IMG/VR virus record: IMGVR_UViG_3300046652_000008
Location: 30,920-94,919 of that record
Length of the DNA stretch: 64,000 nucleotides
Direction: 5' to 3' (one strand)
Origin: a virus
Positions within the stretch are counted from its first letter, which is position 1. Every line of letters starts with the position of its first letter. The position numbers were made by a program, and so were the translations under genes. The notes beneath the pieces were generated by a model. It was given only the letters and a program-made list of their open reading frames with translations. It had not been told where the DNA came from and ran no database searches. Below are positions 1-7,230 of this stretch, in pieces.

Positions 1-678
1 CACTACTCCGTCGATACGGCCCATAAACTCAGGAGAGAACCGCTTGCGAGCAGCGGACATCCCCGCTTTCTCTTTTCTTATGGTATGGTCTGCGTCGGTT
101 GGTAATCCAAGATGTCGATTGGTTGCCAGCCTATTCATCTCCGCAGATCCCAGATTAGAAGTCATAAAGATTAAGCTATTCTCGAAATTAACAACAGTAT
201 TATCGCCGAGTTTTAATTGTCCACGGTCTAACAGTCCAAGAAGTATCCTATCGAACGACGGAGCAGCCTTTTCTATCTCATCAAACAGGATGATGGATAG
301 TGGGGATGCTTCGGAAGTCACAGAAGTAACTCTAGCCATCGACAGTACCGCGTGGGTTTCCCTGTGGCCCAGGTAACCGGGTGGCGCTCCAATGAGCTTT
401 GCAACTTCGTGGTCTAGCTGGTATTCTCCGCAATCTATGCGGAGAACGTTCTTATCTGAGCCGTGGACAATTTTAGCTAAGTTATGTACTGTCTGCGTCT
501 TACCTACACCAGAAGGCCCAAGTAATAGAAAAACGCCAGCGGGACGGCCCTCTGGCGATAAACCGGACATTGATATTTTCAAGTAAGGAGCTAACTCATC
601 CAGCGCCGCGTCTTGTCCAATAATTAGACTTTTGAGTTCTGCTACTACATCCTTGTTTGCAAGTTCAGTCTGTGGCAA
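1..678 (-). CDS. ClpA/ClpB-type AAA+ ATPase, 3' end outside window
   Basis: The frame is open from a TTG at 676-678 to the window edge (226 codons seen). An AGGAG lies 7 nt before the TTG. Visible motifs are Walker A GPSGVGKT (about residues 54-61), the pore-loop block GAPPGYLG (97-104), Walker B ILFDEIEKA (130-138), sensor-1 TSN (173-175) and a PEFMGRID block near the edge. These are hallmarks of the second AAA+ domain of ClpA/ClpB/ClpC unfoldases. The protein begins only about 20 residues before IIGQD, so it lacks an N-domain and a first AAA+ ring and would be a single-ring unfoldase. Known role of the family: ATP-driven protein unfolding or disaggregation. Which client or partner the phage enzyme has is unknown. 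It is the last visible gene of the leftward cluster. Confidence 0.9.
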   Translation of the reverse strand, partial: MPQTELANKDVVAELKSLIIGQDAALDELAPYLKISMSGLSPEGRPAGVFLLLGPSGVGKTQTVHNLAKIVHGSDKNVLRIDCGEYQLDHEVAKLIGAPPGYLGHRETHAVLSMARVTSVTSEASPLSIILFDEIEKAAPSFDRILLGLLDRGQLKLGDNTVVNFENSLIFMTSNLGSAEMNRLATNRHLGLPTDADHTIRKEKAGMSAARKRFSPEFMGRIDGVV

Positions 679-696
679 TGGCGTACTCCTAACTTA

Positions 697-705
697 ATGG
701 TAGCA
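697..705 (-). promoter_or_regulatory. Extended -10 promoter candidate TG-C-TACCAT
   Basis: On the minus strand this reads TGCTACCAT, matching the extended -10 form TG-N-TANNAT seen in other gaps of this window. It lies 18 nt upstream of the TTG start of the AAA+ gene, with an AGGAG between. No convincing -35 was found. Confidence 0.4.
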
Positions 706-717
706 CGCCACGCTGAC

Positions 718-1104
718 TTAGATGGTTAATTCTCCGGCTGCGCCCCATGGACCTTGATCTTCTACGGGTAGGGGAAAGACAGACAGTGCTAGCGCCTCTG
801 CCGCCGCTGCGACGACATAAACGTTCCTGTCGTTCAAGACCTTTCCGCTGCTCGCGGCCTGTAGTCCGAGAGACCTTACTAGATCACTCTGTAGCTCTTG
901 GCGTTCGTAGAGCCATCGGTCTGGATTTACTACCGCCTCATTGGCCAAAAGAGATCCATTCTCTGCCTTCTGATCTTCTAGGTCCTGTTGCATGGCTTCT
1001 ACTAGATCAGCCAATTCGTCATTCATTTCTTTTAGTTCTTCTATATGACTCTCCGTTTCTGGATCTAGCTTATCAGCCAACCAAATTCTAAATGTGTCAA
1101 ACAT
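718..1104 (-). CDS. Hypothetical coiled-coil protein
   Basis: 128 aa with an AAAGGAG ribosome site before the ATG. Residues about 15-55 are charged and heptad-like (Glu/Leu/Asp rich), predicting a coiled coil. The C-terminal half is Ala/Leu rich. I do not recognise a family. It is the gene immediately upstream of the AAA+ ATPase on the same strand. Confidence 0.75.
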   Translation of the reverse strand: MFDTFRIWLADKLDPETESHIEELKEMNDELADLVEAMQQDLEDQKAENGSLLANEAVVNPDRWLYERQELQSDLVRSLGLQAASSGKVLNDRNVYVVAAAAEALALSVFPLPVEDQGPWGAAGELTI

Positions 1105-1116
1105 GTTATTACTCCT

Positions 1117-1326
1117 TTACTTCTTTACTATCTTGTCTCGCGCTTCCCAGTAGGCGAAGCTTTCTTCTTTGTCGCTTTCTGATACTAAGTGCGGCTCAGA
1201 CGTGTAATGCTCACACCATTCCGAATGCTGTCCGCTTTTGAAAATGCACTTAAAACAGCACTTCTCTGGGCTAGGCTTAAACCTTCCAGTCCTAATAGGG
1301 TGTGTTGTTTGCTTCGGCTTCTCCAC
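1117..1326 (-). CDS. Small Cys-rich hypothetical protein
   Basis: About 69 aa. The start is probably a GTG at 1326, six nt after GGAGG, rather than the TTG two codons earlier, which abuts that site. Residues around CCFKCIFKSG...WCEHY give a C-x2-C plus C/H arrangement that could bind zinc. The 5' end overlaps the 3' end of the preceding gene. Function unknown. Confidence 0.7.
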   Translation of the reverse strand: MEKPKQTTHPIRTGRFKPSPEKCCFKCIFKSGQHSEWCEHYTSEPHLVSESDKEESFAYWEARDKIVKK

Positions 1327-1642
1327 TTGCAACCTCCACCTTCTTTAGCTCTTTTTCTGCAAACCAAATTGGGCCATCAGGATAGAACGAGAACTCAACA
1401 GCATAGAGTGTTCGCCCTTCTTCGCCAGTGGTTGTCGAAACCACCTTCCCCATCTTACCAGAAAACATCGACCAAGGTGTGTTTACTTTCGCGTTGTTGC
1501 CTACCGTAAACGCATCTTCCCGTGTCACGTCCCACGTCTCGCCAGCAGATGTAACAACTACGAATGAGCTTTCGTCGGATTGGATGGTAGCGGCAGATGG
1601 GTTATTTTTTACGCTTGGCTTTGGGTTTCTCTGCTTTGCCAT
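1292..1642 (-). CDS. Hypothetical protein, possible SH3-like beta fold
   Basis: 116 aa with an AGAGGAAAG upstream. The N-terminus is basic and Ser/Asn rich. The core (GETWDV, MFSGKMGKVV, YAVEFSFYPDGPIWFAEKEL) looks like a small beta-barrel of the kind seen in KOW/SH3-like phage proteins, but this is only a resemblance. It overlaps its neighbours at both ends, indicating translational coupling. Confidence 0.7.
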   Translation of the reverse strand: MAKQRNPKPSVKNNPSAATIQSDESSFVVVTSAGETWDVTREDAFTVGNNAKVNTPWSMFSGKMGKVVSTTTGEEGRTLYAVEFSFYPDGPIWFAEKELKKVEVASGEAEANNTPY

Positions 1643-1952
1643 CGGCTTTCCTCTTTCCTATGTGTAACTTTCCGGGCGCGTCTCTAACGATTATTGGATC
1701 TTCGGCTAGTGCTAATTCCAGTTGACCGCGCAATAGTTCATTTTCCGCAAGTGCTTCCAGCCTCTGGGCGTCTAGCTTACGCGCCAGCGCTTCCCACACA
1801 TCCAGCTTCTGCCAGAAGTCTTTCTGGTTATGGTCGTATGTCTCGCGCCATAGCTGGATTGTGTTCCGAAGGCGTGAGTTTTCCCGAATGCTTAGGCATA
1901 GTGGAACCAGCAGCATCAGTACCATTGCAAGAAACGCAATTATAGTAATCAT
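1602..1952 (-). CDS. Membrane-anchored coiled-coil protein
   Basis: 116 aa. Residues 1-21 form one transmembrane segment, followed by about 70 residues of charged helix and a Lys-rich tail. This topology resembles inner-membrane spanins and other small anchored phage proteins, but there is no o-spanin or lysis gene next to it, so the function stays open. Its ATG overlaps the TGA of the upstream gene, and its 3' end overlaps the next gene by 41 nt. Confidence 0.75.
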   Translation of the reverse strand: MITIIAFLAMVLMLLVPLCLSIRENSRLRNTIQLWRETYDHNQKDFWQKLDVWEALARKLDAQRLEALAENELLRGQLELALAEDPIIVRDAPGKLHIGKRKADGKAEKPKAKRKK

Positions 1953-2167
1953 TCGTGATACCCTAAATCCTTTACTTCTTCCGTAACGTCGTACTCGTCT
2001 ATGATTCTGAAGACGTTAGCGTTGAATTCGTCAATAGCCAACCCATTATTTAGCTCCGGGTATGTATCTTCAACCGCCTTCGCGTGCAGAAGCGTATTCA
2101 TCTTTTCCTGAATATCATGCACGGTATCCAGAATTTCTCGCATGTCTTTGTATTCGTTATAGTTCAT
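1949..2167 (-). CDS. Hypothetical acidic protein
   Basis: 72 aa from ATG 2167; the longer GTG start five codons upstream is disfavoured because the Shine-Dalgarno-like GGTGG sits there. The protein is helical and acidic. No family recognised. It is the first gene after a short gap holding an extended -10 motif at 2188-2196. Confidence 0.7.
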   Translation of the reverse strand: MNYNEYKDMREILDTVHDIQEKMNTLLHAKAVEDTYPELNNGLAIDEFNANVFRIIDEYDVTEEVKDLGYHE

Positions 2168-2187
2168 TGGTTCACCACCCACCTTCC

Positions 2188-2196
2188 ATCATAACA
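2188..2196 (-). promoter_or_regulatory. Extended -10 promoter candidate TG-T-TATGAT
   Basis: The minus strand reads TGTTATGAT about 20 nt before the ATG at 2167, in the gap after the gene ending at 2199. It fits the TG-N-TANNAT pattern seen repeatedly in this window. Confidence 0.4.
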
Positions 2197-2198
2197 CG

Positions 2199-2420
2199 TT
2201 AGTCCCGCCCGTTGTCTAGTTCCGGTTCTGGGAAGTGATCGTGCACTTGGCATATGCTCATTTGTGGATCATCGTCCGTTTCGTCTACTGCCCACTTAGC
2301 CGGGAACCAAAACTCGCAGAATGGGCACTTAATAATTTGATCTACGATGTCCTCTTCGCACATGCCCTGAATGCAGCATAGATCGGAGCCGAAACAGAGC
2401 GATTTATCCTTGTTGTCCAT
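2199..2420 (-). CDS. Cys-rich small protein, putative zinc binding
   Basis: 73 aa from ATG 2420, chosen because AGGAG lies 8 nt before it. It contains eight cysteines, including a CPFCEFWFP zinc-ribbon-like pair. The C-terminus is acidic. No family recognised. Confidence 0.7.
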   Translation of the reverse strand: MDNKDKSLCFGSDLCCIQGMCEEDIVDQIIKCPFCEFWFPAKWAVDETDDDPQMSICQVHDHFPEPELDNGRD

Positions 2421-2431
2421 ACCGAGTGCTC

Positions 2432-2677
2432 CTAGTATGCTGACGGAACGTACCACTTAAACCACTTGCAGTGGTTGTCTGCGTTTATTGCCGAAGGATT
2501 TTCCCTCACGTTAGTCTGCACCTTCGTTTCTGGATGAATTGGAGAGGCTGGAATTATCGTATAGATAATATTATCCGGGTAATTGCAACGATACTCGCGC
2601 TTCCCATTCAGCAGCAAAGTACTTTCACAATAATCACAGTTTATGCAATAGACCTTTTTAGGCTTAAACCACTTCAT
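2432..2677 (-). CDS. Small zinc-ribbon-like protein
   Basis: 81 aa from ATG 2677 (GGGAGA upstream). The N-terminus carries C-x2-C-x2-C (CINCDYC), then an RCNYP and an HCKWFKWY further on, consistent with a small zinc-binding fold. Function unknown. It sits 2 bp after the MazG-like gene. Confidence 0.7.
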   Translation of the reverse strand: MKWFKPKKVYCINCDYCESTLLLNGKREYRCNYPDNIIYTIIPASPIHPETKVQTNVRENPSAINADNHCKWFKWYVPSAY

Positions 2678-2679
2678 AG

Positions 2680-2982
2680 TTAGTCTCCCGCGTCCAGCGT
2701 ACCGCATTTCTCCGAATATCTAAGGTATTTCTCTATCTTCTCGCGCTTTCCCTTAAAGGATAAGGGCCGAATACCGTACAGCCCAGTCAGAGAACCCTCT
2801 TCAATGAGCATCTGGGTGACGGTCAATAGGTCTTCCATCTCCTGGATGATGCGTTGAGCATTGGTGCTTTTGTGCAGTGGCTGCGTTTCGTCTAGCCCAA
2901 AGCGTAAAGCCTTGCTTGCCCGGTGGGCTACCTCGGCGCATTCTTCGGCCATAATTGTAAAAAGGTGCTCTGTCCTATTCAT
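2680..2982 (-). CDS. MazG-like nucleotide pyrophosphohydrolase
   Basis: 100 aa with AAGGAG upstream. It is all-alpha with an EECAE motif near residues 13-17 and an EMEDLL motif near 47-52. This is the EExxE...ExxD pattern of MazG-like NTP pyrophosphohydrolases, which hydrolyse (d)NTPs to monophosphates and in phages have been linked to nucleotide pool or alarmone control. The length suits a single-domain member. The start codon overlaps the upstream stop (ATGA). Assignment rests on motifs only. Confidence 0.6.
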   Translation of the reverse strand: MNRTEHLFTIMAEECAEVAHRASKALRFGLDETQPLHKSTNAQRIIQEMEDLLTVTQMLIEEGSLTGLYGIRPLSFKGKREKIEKYLRYSEKCGTLDAGD

Positions 2983-3299
2983 ACTGGTTTCTCCTTTTGC
3001 TGTATCGTGAACTTTAAGGTAGATAGATCGTATCCGCGTAACTCAAGCTCTCGTAAATATCCAGAAAAGTGAGACTCGTGGACGTGGCCGTAGATCATCT
3101 CGGACAGCTTGGGGGGATCGTCTTTAACCACGTGGCCGTATCCAGAGAACATCATATTTAGGAGTGAACCATCGCACTTGCTGGCCCCACCACCACCCCA
3201 GTTATAACAAATATCTGGGCTATCGCCATCAACGCGGCCCCAGTAAACTATCAACTGTCCAGGTTTTACTTTCGGCTTACGGAAACGCTTTGTTTTCAT
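2979..3299 (-). CDS. Hypothetical protein, possible leaderless start
   Basis: 106 aa from ATG 3299. A longer reading to 3362 would overlap the preceding gene by 46 nt and has no better ribosome site. The extended -10 motif TGCTACTAT ends 6 nt before this ATG, with no clear Shine-Dalgarno, hinting at a leaderless message. Residues include a Gly-rich loop (YNWGGGGASKCDG). No family recognised. Confidence 0.65.
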   Translation of the reverse strand: MKTKRFRKPKVKPGQLIVYWGRVDGDSPDICYNWGGGGASKCDGSLLNMMFSGYGHVVKDDPPKLSEMIYGHVHESHFSGYLRELELRGYDLSTLKFTIQQKEKPV

Positions 3300-3305
3300 A
3301 AGCCT

Positions 3306-3314
3306 ATAGTAGCA
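3306..3314 (-). promoter_or_regulatory. Extended -10 promoter candidate TG-C-TACTAT
   Basis: The minus strand reads TGCTACTAT, in the gap after the gene ending at 3317, with the -10 hexamer only 6 nt before ATG 3299. At that spacing transcription would begin at or next to the A of ATG. Confidence 0.45.
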
Positions 3315-3316
3315 CG

Positions 3317-3601
3317 TTACGCGAGTTTGTATAGTTCGATTTGGCGAGTCATTGCGTGCCATGCTGAAGCGGGTTGAGGATCAGGCCCAGGCCATGCATT
3401 AGTCGTTCGGCAGTGATAGGTCTTCAACTCTTCTTCACTTGGGTTGTTGCACAGGTCGGGATCTTCCGCCTTCTCGATGCCATAGGGCCAGCAGGAGGAA
3501 TGATAATATTTAATTACGTGCTTGCGGCGTAGTAGATTACGTCGTAAGCCATGATTGACGGCTTCGCGGTCCAGCCATCGCTTCATGCCATCGGAAATCA
3601 T
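3317..3601 (-). CDS. Hypothetical protein
   Basis: 94 aa, with AAGGGA upstream of ATG 3601. The N-terminus is basic and Arg rich; Cys, Trp and His occur in the middle (SSCWPYG, TYHCRTT). No family recognised. It overlaps its upstream neighbour by 4 nt. Confidence 0.7.
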   Translation of the reverse strand: MISDGMKRWLDREAVNHGLRRNLLRRKHVIKYYHSSCWPYGIEKAEDPDLCNNPSEEELKTYHCRTTNAWPGPDPQPASAWHAMTRQIELYKLA

Positions 3602-3960
3602 TGTGGTCCCTTGTGCCGCGCTGCCATTGCAGCAGCCGCCTCGTCTCCGTTTATCGTGTCAAACGTCAGGGGCATGGTAGTAGTAGTTAGCACAGGCCAA
3701 TTGCCTCTTTTATAGTTCACCGCATGCCCACGACTGCATCGCATAGCGGCGCTACAGGTATTGCAATCTGGAACATACACGTATTTTCCGGTTGTATCAT
3801 AGTAGCTTGGCGAACAGGCCATGAGCGTACAGGTTACAGTCATGTTAACGGTAACCGTAGACGTTACGCCGAAACGATGACATACGGAGCATTTACCGTT
3901 TTCTAGGTAGGCTGGTTGTGACCACAACAAGGAGAGTACTAATATAAAAATGCTATTCAT
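3598..3960 (-). CDS. Secreted Cys-rich hypothetical protein
   Basis: 120 aa from ATG 3960, which overlaps the upstream TGA. Residues 1-20 form a Sec-type signal peptide (hydrophobic FILVLSLLWSQPA). The mature part has many cysteines (CSVCHRFG, CNTC, RCSRGH), suggesting disulfides or metal binding outside the cytoplasm. A longer start would bury the signal peptide and is rejected. Unknown function; exported small proteins of phages often act at the cell surface. Confidence 0.7.
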   Translation of the reverse strand: MNSIFILVLSLLWSQPAYLENGKCSVCHRFGVTSTVTVNMTVTCTLMACSPSYYDTTGKYVYVPDCNTCSAAMRCSRGHAVNYKRGNWPVLTTTTMPLTFDTINGDEAAAAMAARHKGPQ

Positions 3961-4169
3961 TGCTTTCTCGCTTTCTTGTATACCAACATTCGCAATACAT
4001 CCTCTAGCAGCTTGACGCAATACCCAGTCGTCGGTTTTCCTGAGGTATTGTAAATCTCCACTTCGTTCTTATAGTATGCCACGGCCACATTGATATCGTG
4101 GACGTTTGCGCCTGTTGTAATTCGCCGCGCATCAGCAAGGAGTTGTGCGTCAATGGGAAATCTATGCAT
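3957..4169 (-). CDS. Hypothetical protein
   Basis: 70 aa, mostly helical with a basic C-terminal end (VYKKARKQ). No family recognised. Its start overlaps the 3' end of a 31-codon membrane ORF, and its stop overlaps the start of the secreted protein gene. Confidence 0.65.
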   Translation of the reverse strand: MHRFPIDAQLLADARRITTGANVHDINVAVAYYKNEVEIYNTSGKPTTGYCVKLLEDVLRMLVYKKARKQ

Positions 4170-4257
4170 GAAAGTGTATTACGGTTGTAAGGATGGCGAT
4201 TTGGAACATGATTAGAATAAGCATTGCGGTTAACGCGTTAAATTGTTTATCGGTCAT
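4162..4257 (-). CDS. 31-aa single-pass membrane miniprotein
   Basis: AAGGAGC precedes the ATG at 4257 at good spacing. The product is almost entirely one transmembrane helix (about residues 8-27, rich in Leu/Ile/Met). It fills the gap between its neighbours and overlaps the next start. It is one of about ten such miniproteins in this window. Confidence 0.6.
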   Translation of the reverse strand: MTDKQFNALTAMLILIMFQIAILTTVIHFHA

Positions 4258-4260
4258 AGC

Positions 4261-4434
4261 TTAGCTCCTTCCACCGATCAACCAACTGGCCAGCGTGATC
4301 CAAGAATAAAGCACGAACGATGCGCCGAGGCCAGCAAGCATACACCCCCAACCGAGCGCCTCCGCAACCGCGACGAGTGCGGGTAATATCAGGACTGCGA
4401 ACATAGACCACCCGCAGATTTTACGTATCGTCAT
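4261..4434 (-). CDS. 57-aa membrane protein
   Basis: Start at ATG 4434 because GGGAG precedes it and it forms an ATGA overlap with the upstream stop; the longer reading would run far into that gene. Two hydrophobic helices (about 9-27 and 29-53) predict two membrane passes. Function unknown. Confidence 0.65.
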   Translation of the reverse strand: MTIRKICGWSMFAVLILPALVAVAEALGWGCMLAGLGASFVLYSWITLASWLIGGRS

Positions 4435-4793
4435 GGCTTGGCTCCCACGGCAGCTAAAAGGGCCTCGCAGCGTTGCGTGGGCGTGAGGCGGATGCACCAC
4501 AGCGCGAATTCCATCCATCCATACTCGTCGCGGATTTCCGGCGTGCCTGTTTTTGCTTCAAAGCCAGCTTCGACGTGGTGCATATATTCACCGCGCAGCC
4601 CCCGCCGGTCAATCTCTTCCTCCGCGACGGTACAAGCGTCGAGGGATCGCGCGAAGTCGGGAATCTCGTCTCGATGCTTTGTGACGTCGTTTGTGCAGAA
4701 GCAGCGTCGTATTGGGCTACCCCAGCACCGCGGGCAGAGTCTCCACCCCATCACATCGACCGCGATTCTCGCGTTCGTGTCAGTCGGCGGCAT
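4431..4793 (-). CDS. Phage ABA-sandwich-type hypothetical protein
   Basis: 120 aa with AAGGAGG before ATG. Its layout (AVDVMGW near the N-terminus; SLDACTVAEEEI in the middle; WCIRLTPTQRCEALLAAVG at the end) matches the pattern I know for the phage ABA-sandwich family, common in phages and prophages and without a known function. It carries a Cys pair (CPRCW). The family call is by pattern memory only. Confidence 0.6.
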   Translation of the reverse strand: MPPTDTNARIAVDVMGWRLCPRCWGSPIRRCFCTNDVTKHRDEIPDFARSLDACTVAEEEIDRRGLRGEYMHHVEAGFEAKTGTPEIRDEYGWMEFALWCIRLTPTQRCEALLAAVGAKP

Positions 4794-5082
4794 TCTCGGC
4801 CTCCTTGATGCTGCGTTTCAGCCTGCGAATGGCCGCGCGGATGGCCGACTGATGCCGGTCATGGCCCCAGTCAATAGCCTTTGAGGAGTTAGAATACGAG
4901 GGCACGTCTCTAACCATGTCTTTGATTTCAGCCGCCGCCCGCATCCCGGCGATGAAACCCTCTTCTGCCGCCCTGTTTAGTAAAGACAACGTTCTATCTT
5001 CTGCCGCAAAGTACGCTACTCTGTAAGGCTTCGCGATCTTGTCTGCGATGTTTCGCACTTTTTTTAGCGTCAGGTCAGACAT
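4780..5082 (-). CDS. Hypothetical basic helical protein
   Basis: 100 aa from ATG 5082 (GGGGGCGAGA ribosome site); the longer start would overlap the preceding gene by 80 nt. Ala/Arg/Lys rich, with a basic C-terminal helix (IRAAIRRLKRSIK). No family recognised. Confidence 0.7.
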   Translation of the reverse strand: MSDLTLKKVRNIADKIAKPYRVAYFAAEDRTLSLLNRAAEEGFIAGMRAAAEIKDMVRDVPSYSNSSKAIDWGHDRHQSAIRAAIRRLKRSIKEAENAAD

Positions 5083-5827
5083 TCTCGCCCCCTTGCGCTG
5101 CCATGCGGTCGAGTTCGTCGGCGCAGTCGCGATATATTTCCCTGTCGGGGTCACCGACCATCAGCGCTGTAAGCCGGAACTTCGTCGCCGCTTTCGCCAG
5201 CCCCTCGGCCTTCGCGCGGGCTTTGAGGGCGGCCAGGATGGTCTTTGCATCTCCGCGATGATCCGAAGTCAGCCAACATCCGAGGGCATCTTGCGGACGC
5301 TGGCCCATCATTAAGGCACTGGCTACTCGGCGTGCGAACTCAACTGATTCGTCCAGCGCCGCCGCCAGCCCCTCGGCCTTCGTGCGCCAGGAGTCGCGCT
5401 CCTCGGCCAGCCACGTGCAGAGATCCGCATGATCGGGCCAAACCAATTCATTGCCCGGATGCGCTGCCTGCCATGTCTTGATTGCCCGCATGTCCGCTTT
5501 CCAGCGAAGATCGAACGTGGCTTGTAGTTCGTCGCGATCCTCACCGCATGCAATCAGCGCCTTCTGCGCCTCCACTGGCCAGCCTGTGTGCATGGCGACG
5601 TTGCCCGCCGCGAAACTGAGGGCTTGGCGCTCACGGAGCAACCCGTCGCGCTCGGTCGTCCGCGCCGCCAATTCGGCGATGGCGGCATCCCTCGCTCCGG
5701 TCAGGACGTAGATTTCTTTCCGTTGATTGTGGACGCGCATCACGGAAGACGCGAGTTCGGCGGTCAGTCGGGCGACTTCGGCCTTGAGGTTATCTCGGCC
5801 AGTAAGATAATCGCCTAGTTCGTTCAT
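5075..5827 (-). CDS. Coiled-coil hypothetical protein
   Basis: 250 aa. Residues about 10-75 are heptad-like (coiled coil) and the remainder is Ala-rich and helical. GC content and Ala/Arg codon use are visibly higher here (about 4.4-6.4 kb) than in the genes on either side, which may mark a separately acquired block. No enzyme motif seen. Confidence 0.75.
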   Translation of the reverse strand: MNELGDYLTGRDNLKAEVARLTAELASSVMRVHNQRKEIYVLTGARDAAIAELAARTTERDGLLRERQALSFAAGNVAMHTGWPVEAQKALIACGEDRDELQATFDLRWKADMRAIKTWQAAHPGNELVWPDHADLCTWLAEERDSWRTKAEGLAAALDESVEFARRVASALMMGQRPQDALGCWLTSDHRGDAKTILAALKARAKAEGLAKAATKFRLTALMVGDPDREIYRDCADELDRMAAQGGENV

Positions 5828-5991
5828 TCCCCGCCACCTGCTACCGCTGTTTTCTGGTCGTTATCCCGCTCTGTACTATCCAGCATGGATGCCCTAACCC
5901 GTTCTTTCCAGAGGGCCTCCGCTTCCGGTGTGCCCAGACTCTTGCGCAATCCTTCAACTATCTCGCGTAGATCGTACTCGGCTTCGCTCAT
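5824..5991 (-). CDS. Small acidic hypothetical protein
   Basis: 55 aa from ATG 5991, which overlaps the upstream TGA (ATGA). Helical, Glu/Arg rich. No family recognised. Confidence 0.65.
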   Translation of the reverse strand: MSEAEYDLREIVEGLRKSLGTPEAEALWKERVRASMLDSTERDNDQKTAVAGGGE

Positions 5992-6431
5992 TCGTTGCCG
6001 CCTTTCGCCGCTTTGGCTGGCCTCATGCAATCAATAGCCTCCCGTAATGTGCGCTGCCCTTGGAGCAGCCCGAGACCTCGCAGGTGCTGTGAGAAGTGCT
6101 CGCCGCCAGCCAGATTGTGCAGCAGCAGCGGCTCACTCCTCATCTCCGCTTCAAGTAGGTCGATTCGTGCAGAGTCGGCAGCGTGCGGGCAGGCTTGCGA
6201 GGCGGAGAGAGCGTCGCCCGCCGCATGGAAGGCATCATAGAATCGGTTCAGAAGATCGGGTTTTGCGGCTTGCATATCTGCGGGCATAACCGCTCGCAAG
6301 ACATGAGCAACGCTGCGCATTTCGGTCAAAAGTTCCCGCATCCGGCACTCCCGCGACTGGGAGGCCGCGAGTTCGGTACGTTGCGCGTCTAGCTTGGTTT
6401 CGTACTCATCTATTTCTTTTTGGCTTATCAT
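5988..6431 (-). CDS. Hypothetical coiled-coil protein
   Basis: 147 aa with AAGGAG upstream. The N-terminal 35 residues are a likely coiled coil (KEIDEYETKLDAQRTEL). The remainder is helical and Ala/Leu rich. It starts the GC-richer group of genes and is preceded by an extended -10 motif. Confidence 0.75.
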   Translation of the reverse strand: MISQKEIDEYETKLDAQRTELAASQSRECRMRELLTEMRSVAHVLRAVMPADMQAAKPDLLNRFYDAFHAAGDALSASQACPHAADSARIDLLEAEMRSEPLLLHNLAGGEHFSQHLRGLGLLQGQRTLREAIDCMRPAKAAKGGNE

Positions 6432-6447
6432 GTTTTCTCCTTAACCC

Positions 6448-6456
6448 ATAATAGCA
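6448..6456 (-). promoter_or_regulatory. Extended -10 promoter candidate TG-C-TATTAT
   Basis: The minus strand reads TGCTATTAT, 16 nt before ATG 6431 with an AAGGAG between. It is in the 76-bp gap between the radical SAM gene and the coiled-coil gene. Confidence 0.5.
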
Positions 6457-6507
6457 TGGATGATCAATTATTTGGCGATTCTTCCCACTCTCCACCCATT
6501 GACTCAA

Positions 6508-7170
6508 TCACACCTTTTGCTTCCCTGTCTGCCACAAACCAATCGTGCCCACCCTCCCAATCTCAGCCAGCGAACAGGCATTCCCATTAAACATGGACTC
6601 CCGCTGGTCGTCTCTCGTGCTGTTAATGCTTATCTGTAATCCAGCCTCTCCATGGTATAGCCTGTTCTTCATTCGCATCCATGTATGCACAAACGTCTTT
6701 AACCACTCATTTCTCTTCGGCATCATCGTAGATACCACCGGATGTACGTTATATGTATCGTTCATGTGCGTGTGCAGCCACTTTCCTAAATCCAGCACAA
6801 CCGGATTCCATGTCGGCTCCCCCATTCTAGCCACATGCACGTTTAGCCGCCTTGTCTCTGTCACTTCTGGGTGCAGTCCCACAGCCGCCAATACCTGTCC
6901 GGTCAAATCATAGAACGTTGCATTCTTCCCAGGCCCTACCCTCGGCACATCGCAGAACCCGCACCCCATCGAACATCCATACTGGCTGCTAATTGTTACC
7001 ACCCACTTCTCGCTCAGCGGCATACACGCCTGATGCCTTACCGCTCTATGCTGGTTCAGGTTAATGCCCTTGCCATAGTCTCCCAGAGACAAGAACTCCA
7101 GCGAGCCCTTCTCGCCTTTTCCTATACAGATGTCTCCAGTAGGTACACTCAACCTGCGCGTTATCTCCAT
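6508..7170 (-). CDS. RlmN/Cfr-like radical SAM protein, short at the C-terminus
   Basis: 220 aa from ATG 7170 (AAGGAG 9 nt upstream; the ATG three codons earlier is too close to it). SSQYGCSMGCGFC carries the CX3CX2C iron-sulfur motif; ARMGEP matches the GMGEP motif of RlmN-type rRNA/tRNA methyl synthases; LQISINSTRDDQRESM matches their AISLHAP region. Known family members are about 350-400 aa and use a C-terminal cysteine for methyl transfer. Here the ORF stops right after that region, so roughly the last 100 residues and that cysteine are absent. Only 76 bp separate it from the next gene, so no remnant is present. It may have another substrate or be inactive as a methylase. Confidence 0.75.
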   Translation of the reverse strand: MEITRRLSVPTGDICIGKGEKGSLEFLSLGDYGKGINLNQHRAVRHQACMPLSEKWVVTISSQYGCSMGCGFCDVPRVGPGKNATFYDLTGQVLAAVGLHPEVTETRRLNVHVARMGEPTWNPVVLDLGKWLHTHMNDTYNVHPVVSTMMPKRNEWLKTFVHTWMRMKNRLYHGEAGLQISINSTRDDQRESMFNGNACSLAEIGRVGTIGLWQTGKQKV

Positions 7171-7230
7171 ATGCGCCATCTCCTTAATGCTTATCGTACC
7201 ATAGTTGCGCTCTCATCTTGCTGGCTCATC

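Noticed and set aside
1602-1952. Inner-membrane spanin
   Set aside because: Topology fits, but no overlapping or nearby outer spanin, holin or endolysin gene is present.
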